Of a stretch of DNA of 64,000 bases, positions 1-10,227 are shown one piece after another. Where the stretch lies: the NCBI RefSeq assembly GCF_963678635.1, contig NC_087066.1, positions 60,916,875 to 60,980,874 of the forward strand, given 5' to 3'. The notes below the pieces were generated by a model. It was given only the letters and a program-made list of their open reading frames with translations, had not been told where the DNA came from and did not search any database. Source of the DNA: Symsagittifera roscoffensis. Lineage: Eukaryota; Xenacoelomorpha; Acoela; Convolutidae. Every line of letters begins with the position of its first letter. The stretch's first letter is position 1. The translations under genes and the position numbers were made by a program.

Positions 1-85
1 ATTATAATAAGCTGTCCAATGAAGTGTTGGCATTAAAATGTGCTCATCAACAAAATTGCGTGTATTGTTAGTATTGTTAGGTGTA

Positions 86-1455
86 TTTAATGTATAATGC
101 AGAAATGAGGGTAAGGTGATTTTTATGAAAATTTTTAGTGTTGGTGTGTTCCGGGTGATTGATATATTCGCGGGCTGTTCCGGGTTTGGTTGGAAATGGG
201 TGATTTGGAAACTTTCGTTTATAAGTGCGATAAGCTCGGTGAGTGCTGGTAGGTGTTTCGGTGGATGTGGATGATTGTGCTAATGATGGAGTGTAAGCTG
301 AGGAAGGTGTGGGGGTAGGTGGATTTGAGGATGTTATTGTGGATGATAGTTGATGTATTGTGAGGGTGTTGGAGGTGTATTAATTTTTGTTGTAAAATAA
401 TAAAATTATCAAGCTCCTGGGAAATTTGGGGGTATCTGGGGAATTATTATATGATCTGTCGGAATGAAGTGGATAATAGGTTGGGGTTACCTGGGAAGCA
501 TAAGAAGGAGTGGAAACGGATGGGAGTGGATGACTGGATGGGATTGGTTGAAAAGGGGGTTTTGAAAAAACTGAGGAGTTGGTATGGGTATAGGTAGAGG
601 GAGATGGTTAGGAGTCTGCAAATTCGTCGGGGGTTTCTACATTAGAGTTATTAAATTGTGAGATAGTATGAAAAACTGAAATATCCGAGTTAGTATCAGA
701 ATTCGTGCTTGAGGGTATATTAATAATTGGAAAATCGGGTGGTGGCAAATCAAAAAGTGGGATTATTGGGATTGTGAGATAGGTTTAGTGTATATTGCGG
801 AAATGACGGTAAGGTGATTTCAAGAAAATTTTTCGTGTTGGTGTGTTGCGGGTGATCAATATATTCACGGGCTGTTCCGGGTTTGGTTGGGAATGGGTGA
901 TTTGGAAAATTTTGTTTAAAAGTGCGATAAGCTCTGTGAGTGCTAGTAGGTGTTTCGGTGTATGTGGATGATTGTGCTAATGATGGAGTGTAAGCTGAGG
1001 AGGGTGTGGGGGTAGGTGGATTTGAGGATGTTGTTGTGGATAATAGTTGATGTATTGTTAGGTTGTTTGTGGTGTATTAATTGTTGTTGTAAAGTAATAA
1101 AATTATCAAGCTCCTGGGAAATTTGGGGGGTATCTGGGGAATTATTATATGATCTGTCGGAATGAAGTGAAGAATAGGTTGGGGTTACTTGGGAAGCATA
1201 AGAAGGAGTGGAAGCGGATGGGAATGGATGACTGGATGGGGTTGGTTGAAAAGGGGGTTTTGAAAAGGAGGTAGAGGGAGATGGTTCGGAGTCTGCAAAT
1301 TCGTCGGGGGTTTCTACATTAGAGATATTAAATTGTGAGATAGCATGAAAAACTGAAATATCTGAGTTAGTATCAGATTTCGTGCTTGATGGTATATTAA
1401 TAATTGGAAAATCGGGTGGTGGGAAAGCAAAAAGTGGGATTATTGGTATTTGAGT
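86..1455. repeat. About 698-bp tandem duplication, two diverged copies
   Basis: Positions 86-782 and 784-1455 align along their length at an offset of about 698. Shared landmarks are gggctgttccgggtttggtt, gcaaattcgtcgggggtttc and gatctgtcggaatgaagtg. Copy 1 has an extra stretch of some 25 bp near 565-600 and several substitutions, so the duplication is not recent. It covers the Pro/Ser-rich minus-strand frame. Confidence 0.75.
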
Positions 1456-1512
1456 TTGGAGGTTGGCTGGGTGGGAATTTGAGCGATGGAGGCATCTAAG
1501 TTGTCGGCTCAT
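943..1512 (-). pseudogene. Pro/Ser/Thr-rich low-complexity ORF downstream of the env-like gene
   Basis: An open frame of 189 codons on the minus strand, rich in Pro, Ser, Thr and Asn, with no folded domain, signal peptide or membrane segment. It begins about 50 bp beyond the last stop of the env-like tail. A diverged, interrupted copy lies directly downstream (about 86-782). It may be a remnant of the tail or a 3' ORF of the same element. I do not recognise a family. Low complexity makes the frame weak evidence of coding, but the same frame is partly kept in both copies. Confidence 0.3.
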
Positions 1513-1562
1513 CGTGGGCTAAAAAAAATGACTATGTTGAGATTGAAAAGTGGTGGTGTGGG

Positions 1563-4500
1563 TTTATTCTATAATTTGTTTGTATGTATTATCATTTTGT
1601 GATTGATGTGTCATTATGTGTTGGATGGGACTTTGTGTTATATTTGGTCTAGAGTTTGGATTATTTGTGATTGCTAGGTTTTGGAAGTTACGGGGAACTA
1701 ATGATAATGGATGGTTTTGTGGTAAGGGTGGCAACTGTGGTGCGGTAGGTGTTATTTCTATATTATTGTGTTCTTCGTCGTATGTGTTTTGTCTTGTGGA
1801 TATTTTTGTGTTATGTTCCTTTATTTGTGCATCTAGAAGTATTTGTTAATTGATGATGAAAAAGTTCCAAAAAAATCCTTCAAATAGTATACGTGCTACA
1901 CTTGCTCGTCGGTTTACTTGTGTATGTATAGCGCATGTGTTATAGATTCCTTTTAACAGTGAGAAAAGAAATCCTATAAAATTAAACATGGCGTATAAGA
2001 TAGTTAATTTTTCTAAGATGTAATAGGGCCATCCTAGAAAAGCTAGAGTTTCGTTCTTTAAGGTGACAAATATTTATAGGTGAAATATCTTGTGGTCTGT
2101 TCTTTTCACCGTTTAAATATATTTAGTCTTTAATATCTTGAAAATATCCGCTATAGTCTCGTGTATAAATGTCTGCAAATTCTTCGGTTTCGGGAATTTT
2201 TCTTAAATTCTGGTCAATTGATTGTCTTTGTATTGTGTCCATTTGTGTTATTAATTCCTGAAACTGTTGTGTTCTAATGTGATGTTGGATATCTGATTTA
2301 GAATATATTCCAATTGATTGTAAATCAATATTTGGATTACGAGCAATAGCTCTGATGCTTTCGGGTGAAAATTTTTTGAGTGATTGCATTAATGTAGGGT
2401 ATGGTGTAAGTAGATAGTATTTGTCTTTATCAGGATTTAATTGTACTACATTGTGGCTATTTTTTGATCCACATGGGACTGCGGTATCCCAAAAATTTGT
2501 TCGTCTTGAAAGTGTATCGACAAAATGTCTTCAAAAACATATAATGGTGATACTGTTTTGGTGCAAGTATAAAACCATAAAACATTTCCTTCGTATTCAA
2601 GAAAATTTGATCTGTTTCCTGATAATAAGTATCCTTCGTAAGGTATTTTTAGTACTGCTAGTGCGAGTGATTTTAGGATCTGTGTTCTTTCCAATTCGTA
2701 TAGTTGATCAAGTGTTTCTAATTCAGAAAGTGACCTTTCTTGAAAAGTTCTACTAATTGTGTAGTCTTATTTCATGTCTAAGTGGATATCATAATGAATA
2801 TTACCAAAATAAGTGCTATTCATTAGTGATAGTTCTTGTAAACGTGTGCTTTTACTGTCATATGGTTTTATTTTTCCACCAGGTTGAACTTTGCTTTTCA
2901 GAAAGTTAACTGGGGCGTATGATGTTCCTTCATTTATAGGATGACTTGTGGCTTGAGGGTTAAATTTTATTTTTCCAGTGGTCATGTCGAAACCTTTTTC
3001 GTATTCGACAAGTATTTCAGAGTATTGTGTCTTATAAAGTGGATTTCTGTATTTACATGCAAATTCTGTTTCTTGATAGATTTGAAAACGTGTTAATTTA
3101 TTTTCTATATCATGGATATTTCTAAAATCATTGCTTTGTTTACGAGATGGGTTTACTTGTTCGTATGGAATTGATTCTACAAAATATTTTTCATGAAATT
3201 TTATCATTCGAGCGTGTATTTTTGCTACTTGAAATGTTGTGCATGTATCTTCGGGAAACCAAACAATTGTTGCTTGGGTCCTTGTTGTAGGGTCACAATA
3301 ACCTTGATCATTTTTGCAAGGTTATCTAATTCCTTGATAGATCATTGTGTTATCAGATAAATCTCGTGTGAGTTGTATTTTTTCAAATTGTATTTTTCAA
3401 TTAAAAAACATTATTTCTTGATATCCTCTATTTTTTGTGTCTGCTTTGCAGTTTGAAAGGTCATTTATTCCAATGTGTGGTATCCAGTGTTTATCGTGTA
3501 TGTCATAAGTTAATATTCCGTGTGCGCCGTTATATGGGTATTTTTCGTCTAAATTTATATGTCCTTGATATCGTTCAAGTTCTGCTTGATGTACAGAATC
3601 GGCAAAGACTTGGAAATTTTTACTATTTTTCTATCTGTGTTTTTTTCTTGTGAAATTCAGTCTGAGTAAATTGTTTTCATAATCATCGGGATTTAGATGC
3701 AAAAGTCGTTCTATATTACTTTGGTAAAATGATTCGTGATCAAGTCGGTTCTTATTTCCGTTGGAAACTTGTGAACAGTGTAGTTTATTTTCGGAAAATG
3801 TTGCTGTAAATTTGTTGCTCGTGCTTTTGAATATAATGTTGCGATTACATTTGTAGTTTCTATAGCTTATGCTTCTGTTTCGCATTGCGATACTTGATTT
3901 ATTGCATATTTGTGTAGTGTTTTTTGTTCGTTTTCTTCCCAATCATAGTGTGTTACTAATAAATCTTGGGGTCCTGTGCGAGGAGAAGGATTTGTGTATG
4001 ATAATCCTGAGTATGGGTTATAAAATGTTATGTATCCAATCGTGTTTTTTGTATATCTATCGTATTTAAATATTACTTAAGTTGTTATAAATGGTGGTGG
4101 TAGCGATTGAGTATTAGACTATTTTGTTGAAGTATTTGAAAATTGTGTTCACGAATATCTTCGTGGATACCTTGTCTATATTGTAGTCTATTGAGTGCCC
4201 AACTGTGGAGTCGGTTACTTTCTTGATGTTGTCCAAATAATGGTGGAGGTGCTACGAATGTGTTCCAATCTAGTCGTAAAGGGATATTTGATGATGATTG
4301 TTCTCGATATCTAGCGTCGAGGTTATTTGGAAAATTTAAGGGAAAAGCGTCGGTAAAATTTGACTTAATGATAGTGTTGATTGTAGTGATAATGTTTCTG
4401 GTAGTGATGATAGTGTTGTATCTGTAGAAATATTTATTGGTTCATTTGCTATGTTTGGTTGACCTTGTGTATATGAGTGTGTTGCCCAATATGGTAGTCG

Positions 4501-5151
4501 TGCGGTGGGATTGGGTGGGTTAAAGGGATTTTCACGAATTTGTTTAGATGTTTGTGTTGAACCTAAGTAATCTGAGGGTATACTTGAGGTGCTATGTTGT
4601 GAAAGGAGTGTGGGAGTTTCTGGCAATGTACTACTTGAATTTTCTGAAGTAGTTGGTATTGGTGATTGGGGTATATCAAAATGAACTCTAGGGATTTGAA
4701 AATTTCTATTTCTTCGTGGATGTATAATCTGTCTATTTATTTCAACTGTATTTTGGTTTTGACTAATGTGTCTTATTCTAATTAAATCTTGTGGTAAAGT
4801 GGGGTACAATTTATATGTTGGTTCACTTAGGGGTGCCTGTCACTGAACTGGTTCTAATGGTTCGGATAAGCGAGCGTGTCGTTCTTCAAAAGTGTAAGGA
4901 TTATCTTGAAAAGAAATTTGTGTGGATGTTTGGGGGTTTTGGGTAGTTGGTATTGTTGGGTTTTCTTGGGATGATGTCGGTGAAAACTGATTTTGTGATT
5001 GTTGGTTAGCAATTTTTGAAAGGTGTCCGATTGATTTTTTCTAGTAGGAAGATTTATGTTTATTGTTGTATTCTTGGATGAAAAGAATTAAAAGAATTGT
5101 TGCTAAGGCGAATGTGACTATTGCCTTTTTTACACATTTGCACATTGTCAT
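1563..5151 (-). pseudogene. Decayed enveloped-virus-type surface glycoprotein (env-like; candidate chuvirus-type)
   Basis: Read on the minus strand from an ATG at 5151, coding-like sequence continues in broken frames for about 3.5 kb. In order I see: a short N-terminus with a hydrophobic signal-anchor (about 5140-5080); a Ser/Thr/Pro-rich stalk (about 5030-4370); an ectodomain with Cys, Trp and aromatic residues (about 4360-2120), including TTRTQATIVWFPEDTC and HARMIKFHEKYFVES around 3290-3170; a hydrophobic C-terminal segment (about 2010-1930); then a polar tail with a PPLP motif. Breaks include in-frame stops at 5041-5043, 4840-4842 and 1846-1848 and frameshifts near 4366 and 3890; the tail stays open past the 1846 stop until about 1563. 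The architecture is that of a viral fusion glycoprotein. The motifs resemble chuvirus-type glycoproteins, which are known to be captured by insect and other animal BEL/Pao elements, but that family call rests on recognition without a search. No pol gene adjoins it on this strand, so an endogenous viral element and a retrotransposon env are both possible. Confidence 0.55.
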
Positions 5152-5455
5152 TATTAGGGATGATAAAAATGTGATGAAAATTACAAATAGTAAAAAAAAT
5201 ATCTGTTCTACTAAAAATTATTCGTATCATTTAAATAGACTTTGAATTATCGTACCTGTGAATGTGGGCAATGATTTGGGATAGTTGGAGATATATTTCA
5301 AATAGAGAATAGAAAATTTAAAAAATTTTGCAAAAAATTATTAAAATGATTATGAAAGCTTCAAAAGTATCGATAAAAAATATGAACAAAAGTTTAAATA
5401 GTATGAAAATTTTTATGAAAAGATATAAGATTGTATTTTTTAAAATATTGACTGA

Positions 5456-5713
5456 TTGAGAGAAGAGCATTTAAGAAATGATTTCTTCGTCGAATATTTT
5501 TTGTTGTTTGGAGTGAGATTCAAGTGTGGTCGGATTATTTATTGGTTTTTTGACATGTGGGTTGAGTTTTGTGAAAAATTGTTGGGGGCTAATTTTATGG
5601 TGTTCGGGAGGTCTTCTTTGCTTTATTTTTGTTTGTCGGGTGATCTGGGATTTTTTTTGAATTATTTGTACTTTAGGACAAATGATCATGGTCCTTTTTT
5701 TACTTTAGGCTAA
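5456..5713 (-). other. Unassigned short open frame upstream of the env-like gene
   Basis: A minus-strand frame of 72 codons (5689-5471), rich in Lys, Gln, Pro and Ile, sits about 320 bp upstream of the env-like start. It has no recognisable motif. It could be the end of a polymerase gene of the same element or chance. The intervening 5152-5455 is AT-rich and shows nothing. Confidence 0.12.
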
Positions 5714-7015
5714 TTCGCCATTTTTGGTTGGAGGTTTTTTGAGGTCTGAGTTGGGAAAGTATTGTTGATCTTTGCGTTATTAGATAAGGGAGGGTTGTAA
5801 TATTATGGTGGTATTCATTTTAGTTGTCAAGTTTTAGCGAGTTGCTTATTTTTGACCTGGGGGTTGTAAAGTTATAGTTATAAATATGCCTAGAATTTAA
5901 TATCTATCGGCTAATAGGTTGGTGTTAGAGATATAGAAGGTGACGGATCTGAGTGAGTCCTATTGGCTGAATCTGAACTAGCGTCTCGTATCCAAACAAT
6001 ATGATCAAATTGCTTTTTTGCCATTTAGAAGTGATTTAGTTTACCGCTGATGCCTATTATAAGAACGCTGTTTATAGCGCGTTAGTTGCGTCAATTTAAT
6101 TATCCAAAAATAAACAAAACGCTGTGTAACGCACCTTAATTATCCCAAATTAAAAAATTAGTTTGTGATGAACTTCGTTTTTATAATCTCCATTCCTTCA
6201 ATTACCCATAACACTTTAAGAAAATGATCACAGGTAGTACATTTTTTTTACTCTTGCGACTAGCAAGGGTGTTGTAACCGGGTACTAGACTTTTCTCCCG
6301 TATATGAATTGTTCACAGAATGGTTAGTTTAGTATGAATGTTAAATTTCGCTTTGGATTTTTTAAATATTTTTTGTTCTGCTTTCCGCCGGTTTATTTTC
6401 CAGTTTTAAAAAAAAAAACTATAACTTCTCAGTTTTTTATTGCTAGATTCACGAAAGCATGTAATTGTTTTTGGTTTAAAAAGCTTTCACAATTTTTTTT
6501 TGGATAAAATGACTTCCGTCTTTTTTTTCAATTCACTGCCTTATAAAGCTTTTTTTTGCATCGTAAGTCGATTTTCAGCTCATGACGTTATAAAAAATAA
6601 GATATTTGAAAACATTTTCAAAAATCCCTCGATAAGAAGTCAAAGTTTGTCTAGAGATAAAAGTTCCGACTCGAGCACCAAAATTTTGTCAGTTTCTTTG
6701 AATGCGAGGTTGAATTGAAGAGGTTAAACTTCAGCTTAGTTTTGATTAAGACGAACATAAAATTCTGAGAAAACAATTTGTGTGGCCGTTGTTGGAGTGA
6801 GTTTACATGGAAAAATCTGTATTTTGTAGTCTGTTTCTCGTTTTGTTGTTTGAATGGGCAAATTCCTCAATTTTTTAAAGCAATGAGAAAAAATCTCTTT
6901 TGAAAACCATTTTATCTATAAAAGCACGAAACTGACATATGAGCTAAGTAGTACATAGAAATGCTTATTTTGTTTTATGAAAAACCTGGACCCTATGAAA
7001 GCTTGCTTCTTCAAC
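5714..7015. other. Gene-free AT-rich stretch
   Basis: No convincing coding frame on either strand. Around 6050-6240 there are GCG-rich words (tatagcgcgttagttgcgtc, aaaatgatcacaggt) that recur in the dispersed repeat family described at 7020, 21738 and 63090, so this is probably a degraded fragment of it. Confidence 0.5.
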
Positions 7016-7019
7016 TAAG

Positions 7020-7500
7020 CCCTCCATATCAAGTGCTAAAAAATTTTCAGATGAACTTGATATGGAGGCCTTGAATATTCCGACTGCCTTTTAAAGTCTG
7101 TTGTGTAGTGCTCGATTTTGAAAATAATGACGAACTTTTCAATAAACAAAATAAACTAATTTTTCAAAACTTTTTTAGTCATCCTCTCCCAGTTATTTGG
7201 AACAAAAATTAGTATTTAATAATATATTTTCTGCTCGGCATATTTTAATATAATAATTAGAACAACTGGCAACTCTCAGTTCAATTTGGAACATTTTCTG
7301 ATCCAGATTACAGTGCTATTGAAGCGTTCATGGCATGAAGTATAACGCGCGGTATTTGTCACCAAATTTTCTGGCTATTTTCAAACCCGTATAATTGTGC
7401 AAAAACCAATCAGAGGTTAAAATATCTTTTTAAATTTGCAATCAATAGCTTTCAGATTAGGTATAAAAAATAATCAGCAAAACAGCTAGGTATATAGTTA
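7020..7500 (+). repeat. Dispersed repeat family copy (ttccgactg / aacgcgcg family)
   Basis: Two landmarks occur in fixed order: a hairpin followed by tgaatattccgactgcctt (7066-7100), then aacgcgcg plus aatatctttttaaatttg (7345-7440). The same pair occurs at 21738-22480 (+) and 63090-63515 (-), and the first landmark at 61625-61680. A perfect 14-bp inverted repeat (7021-7034 with 7055-7068) lies at its start. No coding frame is seen; it is probably a non-autonomous transposon. The stretch 7500-7940 that follows shows nothing. Confidence 0.5.
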
Positions 7501-7947
7501 ACAACATAGCAATTAAAAACAGAAAACTGTCTATAGAAAAAAACTACACAATGATATTTTGTCTATTTCTTTAAAAGTTGATGTATAGCATATAATAAAT
7601 TGCAGAAATTGCATCAAGAGATAACATATAAGTGTGCGCGTAAATATCCACATTTGCGTTTTTGTACTTTTAAAAATTATCTTAGTTTTGCAGAAAACTA
7701 CATGAGACACGATAATAGACAGTAGAAATCTCAAGTTCTTTTTAAAGTAAAAAATCTTGTAGTTATTAATACTAAAATTAATACTACCATATCAACAAAA
7801 AACAAGCAGAACAAGTTAGATAAAATTCAGACAAACTGTGGAAAATTTAAAAAATTTAAAACTTGGAATTTCAATGTAGTATCAAAAAGTTATCAAATTT
7901 TTATGTCGTTTTTTTTTTTAGTCAATCCTTGCTGTTGCATATAAGAA

Positions 7948-8330
7948 ACGATGGCATATAAGAACCGATGGCCGAGCGGACTAAGCTAACGTACCGTCGT
8001 TTAAACAGACTTGTCAGGTGGTGTGGGTTTGAAACCCTTATACTCTAACCTTTAAACATATAAGCCCGAGATGCTATAGCCCCGCTTGACCTTTTTAACC
8101 GTTTTTTCGATCTAATTCGGGTCAGCTTTGATTAAGGCAGACCGAAAAGCAAGTTGTTTCAAGGACAAAGATTGGCCATTTGGCAGCTTGCTTTGAGTTA
8201 TTCATATGATTATGGCCTTTTATACCAATGTTAAAGTACGTAAAAAGCCTTTTTGTTACAAATTTTCCTACTCGCTAAGTCAATTGTTCAAAAACTGATA
8301 TTTTTACAATTTGTGGAGATCAGCGCGCAT
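7948..8330 (+). mobile_element. tRNA-derived SINE, copy 1
   Basis: The head resembles a tRNA of the long-variable-arm class (Leu/Ser-like), with a box-A-like tggccgagcggactaa near 7968 and a box-B-like gggtttgaaaccc near 8025. These are the two internal RNA polymerase III promoter elements. The tRNA-like part is followed by a tRNA-unrelated body that matches the copy at 16838 through ttggcagcttgctttgagtt and the closing atttgtggagatc. The acceptor stem is not intact, so it is not a working tRNA gene. The next stretch, 8331-8733, holds nothing recognisable. Confidence 0.65.
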
Positions 8331-8733
8331 ATTTTGATGCCCCTAAGGGACCGAATTAGCCTAATTATTCTGATAATTGTAATAAAAAAGCCATGTGGTG
8401 CCTGTGCAATATAATGTGATTCGGTGGTGGAAATGGGATATTGAAGTTGAAGATCAGCTATACTCTCCTGAAATTTTGAATATTGAAAGATACCGATCAA
8501 TATAAAATTAATTGCGCGGCTTGATCGATCACTGGATGTTTGAGTTTAAGTAGTTACGGAATAAACCTTAATAGTACATTTCGATAGAGTTTATTGAAAT
8601 CATTTTTGGTGGCAAAAAGGCCGGTCAAATCATTCTCCAACTTTTATTCAGGTTTTAATTGGAGTGGGAAGGTGGGCAGTTAGAGGAATGTATGAAACAG
8701 ATTTCCGACTATTTGCAGTTTGCACATGTTGTA

Positions 8734-9503
8734 TGAAATTTCGCGGGCATCCCAGAGTCTAGTTGTGATCGAGGCTACCTTCTTTCGACTCGAATGAAAG
8801 CCTCGTGCCAGCTGCTCAAGAAGACTCAAAGAGATAGCACATTTCGACAGGTTCTATAAGTAATTACCCTAATTTCATAAGTGGCATCGTGCGACAACTG
8901 CGGCGCTCTACTAAACGCCGCCCCCTCCAGACCAGGACTTCAAACTTGGTTAAAATGGAGAACTTTTTACACTCGTTAGCACAATTGAGTCTAGGAGTTG
9001 GGATTAGTGAGTGCGTCTGTGCAGATTCGTGAGACTACCAAAAATCTTCAAATTGTCAGAAACTGTAAGACTTGTCTAGTTTCTTATAACCATTCTTTAC
9101 AATAAAAATACATACAATGAATTTTCGCGGGCATCCCAGAGTCTAGTTGTGATCGAGGCTACCTTCTTTCGACTCGAATGAAAGCCTCGTGCCAGCTGCT
9201 CAACAAGACTCAAAGAGATAGCACATTTCGACAGGTTCTATAAGTAATTACCCTAATTTCATAAGTGGCATCGTGCGACAACTGCGGCGCTCTACTAAAC
9301 GCCGCCCCCTCCAGACCAGGACTTCAAACTTGGTTAAAATGGAGAACTTTTTACACTCGTTAGCACAATTGAGTCTAGGAGTTGGGATTAGTGAGTGCGT
9401 CTGTGCAGATTCGTGAGACTACCAAAAATCTTCAAATTGTCAGAAACTGTAAGACTTGTCTAGTTTCTTATAACCATTCTTTACAATAAAAATACATACA
9501 ATG
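8734..9503. repeat. 384-bp near-identical tandem duplication (possible tandem LTRs)
   Basis: 8736-9119 and 9120-9503 are the same 384 bp with only about two mismatches (one at the start; gaagac versus caagac in the middle). Each unit can be framed as TG...CA and carries an AATAAA close to its right end, so a long terminal repeat is possible. They lie upstream of the BEL/Pao remains in the matching orientation. I find no third copy beyond 16783, so plain tandem duplication is equally possible. Confidence 0.8.
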
Positions 9504-10150
9504 TGTTATTGTGTAACCCGACTCAGAACAATCTCCGAGTGGTAATTTTGTCTCGATACCATAATTTTTTGGGATAATTGTAAACGGCTTGAAATTCCAG
9601 AAAAACGGAACATAGACAAGGGTACTAGATCAATTTTTCGGATAATTTTTCGAAAAAATTTTCGGATAAACTTTTACGGTTCGAACTTTCGAGTCAAAAG
9701 TTTTGTCAGAATTTTTCGCTAGTCGTTACTTTTACATTGTAAATATCATCCAAAAAGTGAAAAAAAATTAAAATATCGGCGGCCTGAAATCACATAAATC
9801 CGTTGTTAAACCGATTACAACTTATGATAAGCGGTCTGGTAAGGTAATTTCAGGCAAGTTAAGTTGAATTTCTTCATCATCAGGTTTGCTCCGCGTGGTT
9901 GTTAGAGTTCAACCAACCTATTTAATTCCCATCCCCATTGGTATAACCGTCGCGAATAAGGGCTCCTAGCGTATAGTATTCATACTCGGAGCCAGTTCTC
10001 TAGATCACGCCCTTGGTAAACTATCCGCACCGTCTCAAAAGCGTGTGAAAGAGACTTGTTTCACTATGCCTAGTTTGAGTTTTAATTTTAACGCCAGGAT
10101 TCTCATAAAATTACTAAAAGCTATCTGCGTCAGTTTTTGTTGAAATGCAA
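9504..10150. other. Gene-free stretch, possible BEL/Pao leader
   Basis: No coding frame. It lies between the 384-bp duplication and the first gag-like frame of the BEL/Pao element, so it may be that element's untranslated leader. I could not identify a primer-binding site with confidence. Confidence 0.3.
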
Positions 10151-10227
10151 TGATCTAGTTATTTGGCACGGCGCCATAAATAATCCCATTAGTAGGCACC
10201 GCAGTAACAACAACAGTAGTTTGAGTA

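Noticed and set aside
1616-1849. Hydrophobic, Cys-rich 77-codon plus-strand frame
   Set aside because: It lies antisense to the env-like cytoplasmic tail, which has better frame and motif support.
7960-8053. A functional tRNA-Leu or tRNA-Ser gene
   Set aside because: Box A and B are present, but the acceptor stem does not pair and the same sequence plus an unrelated body occurs again at 16838, which fits a SINE.
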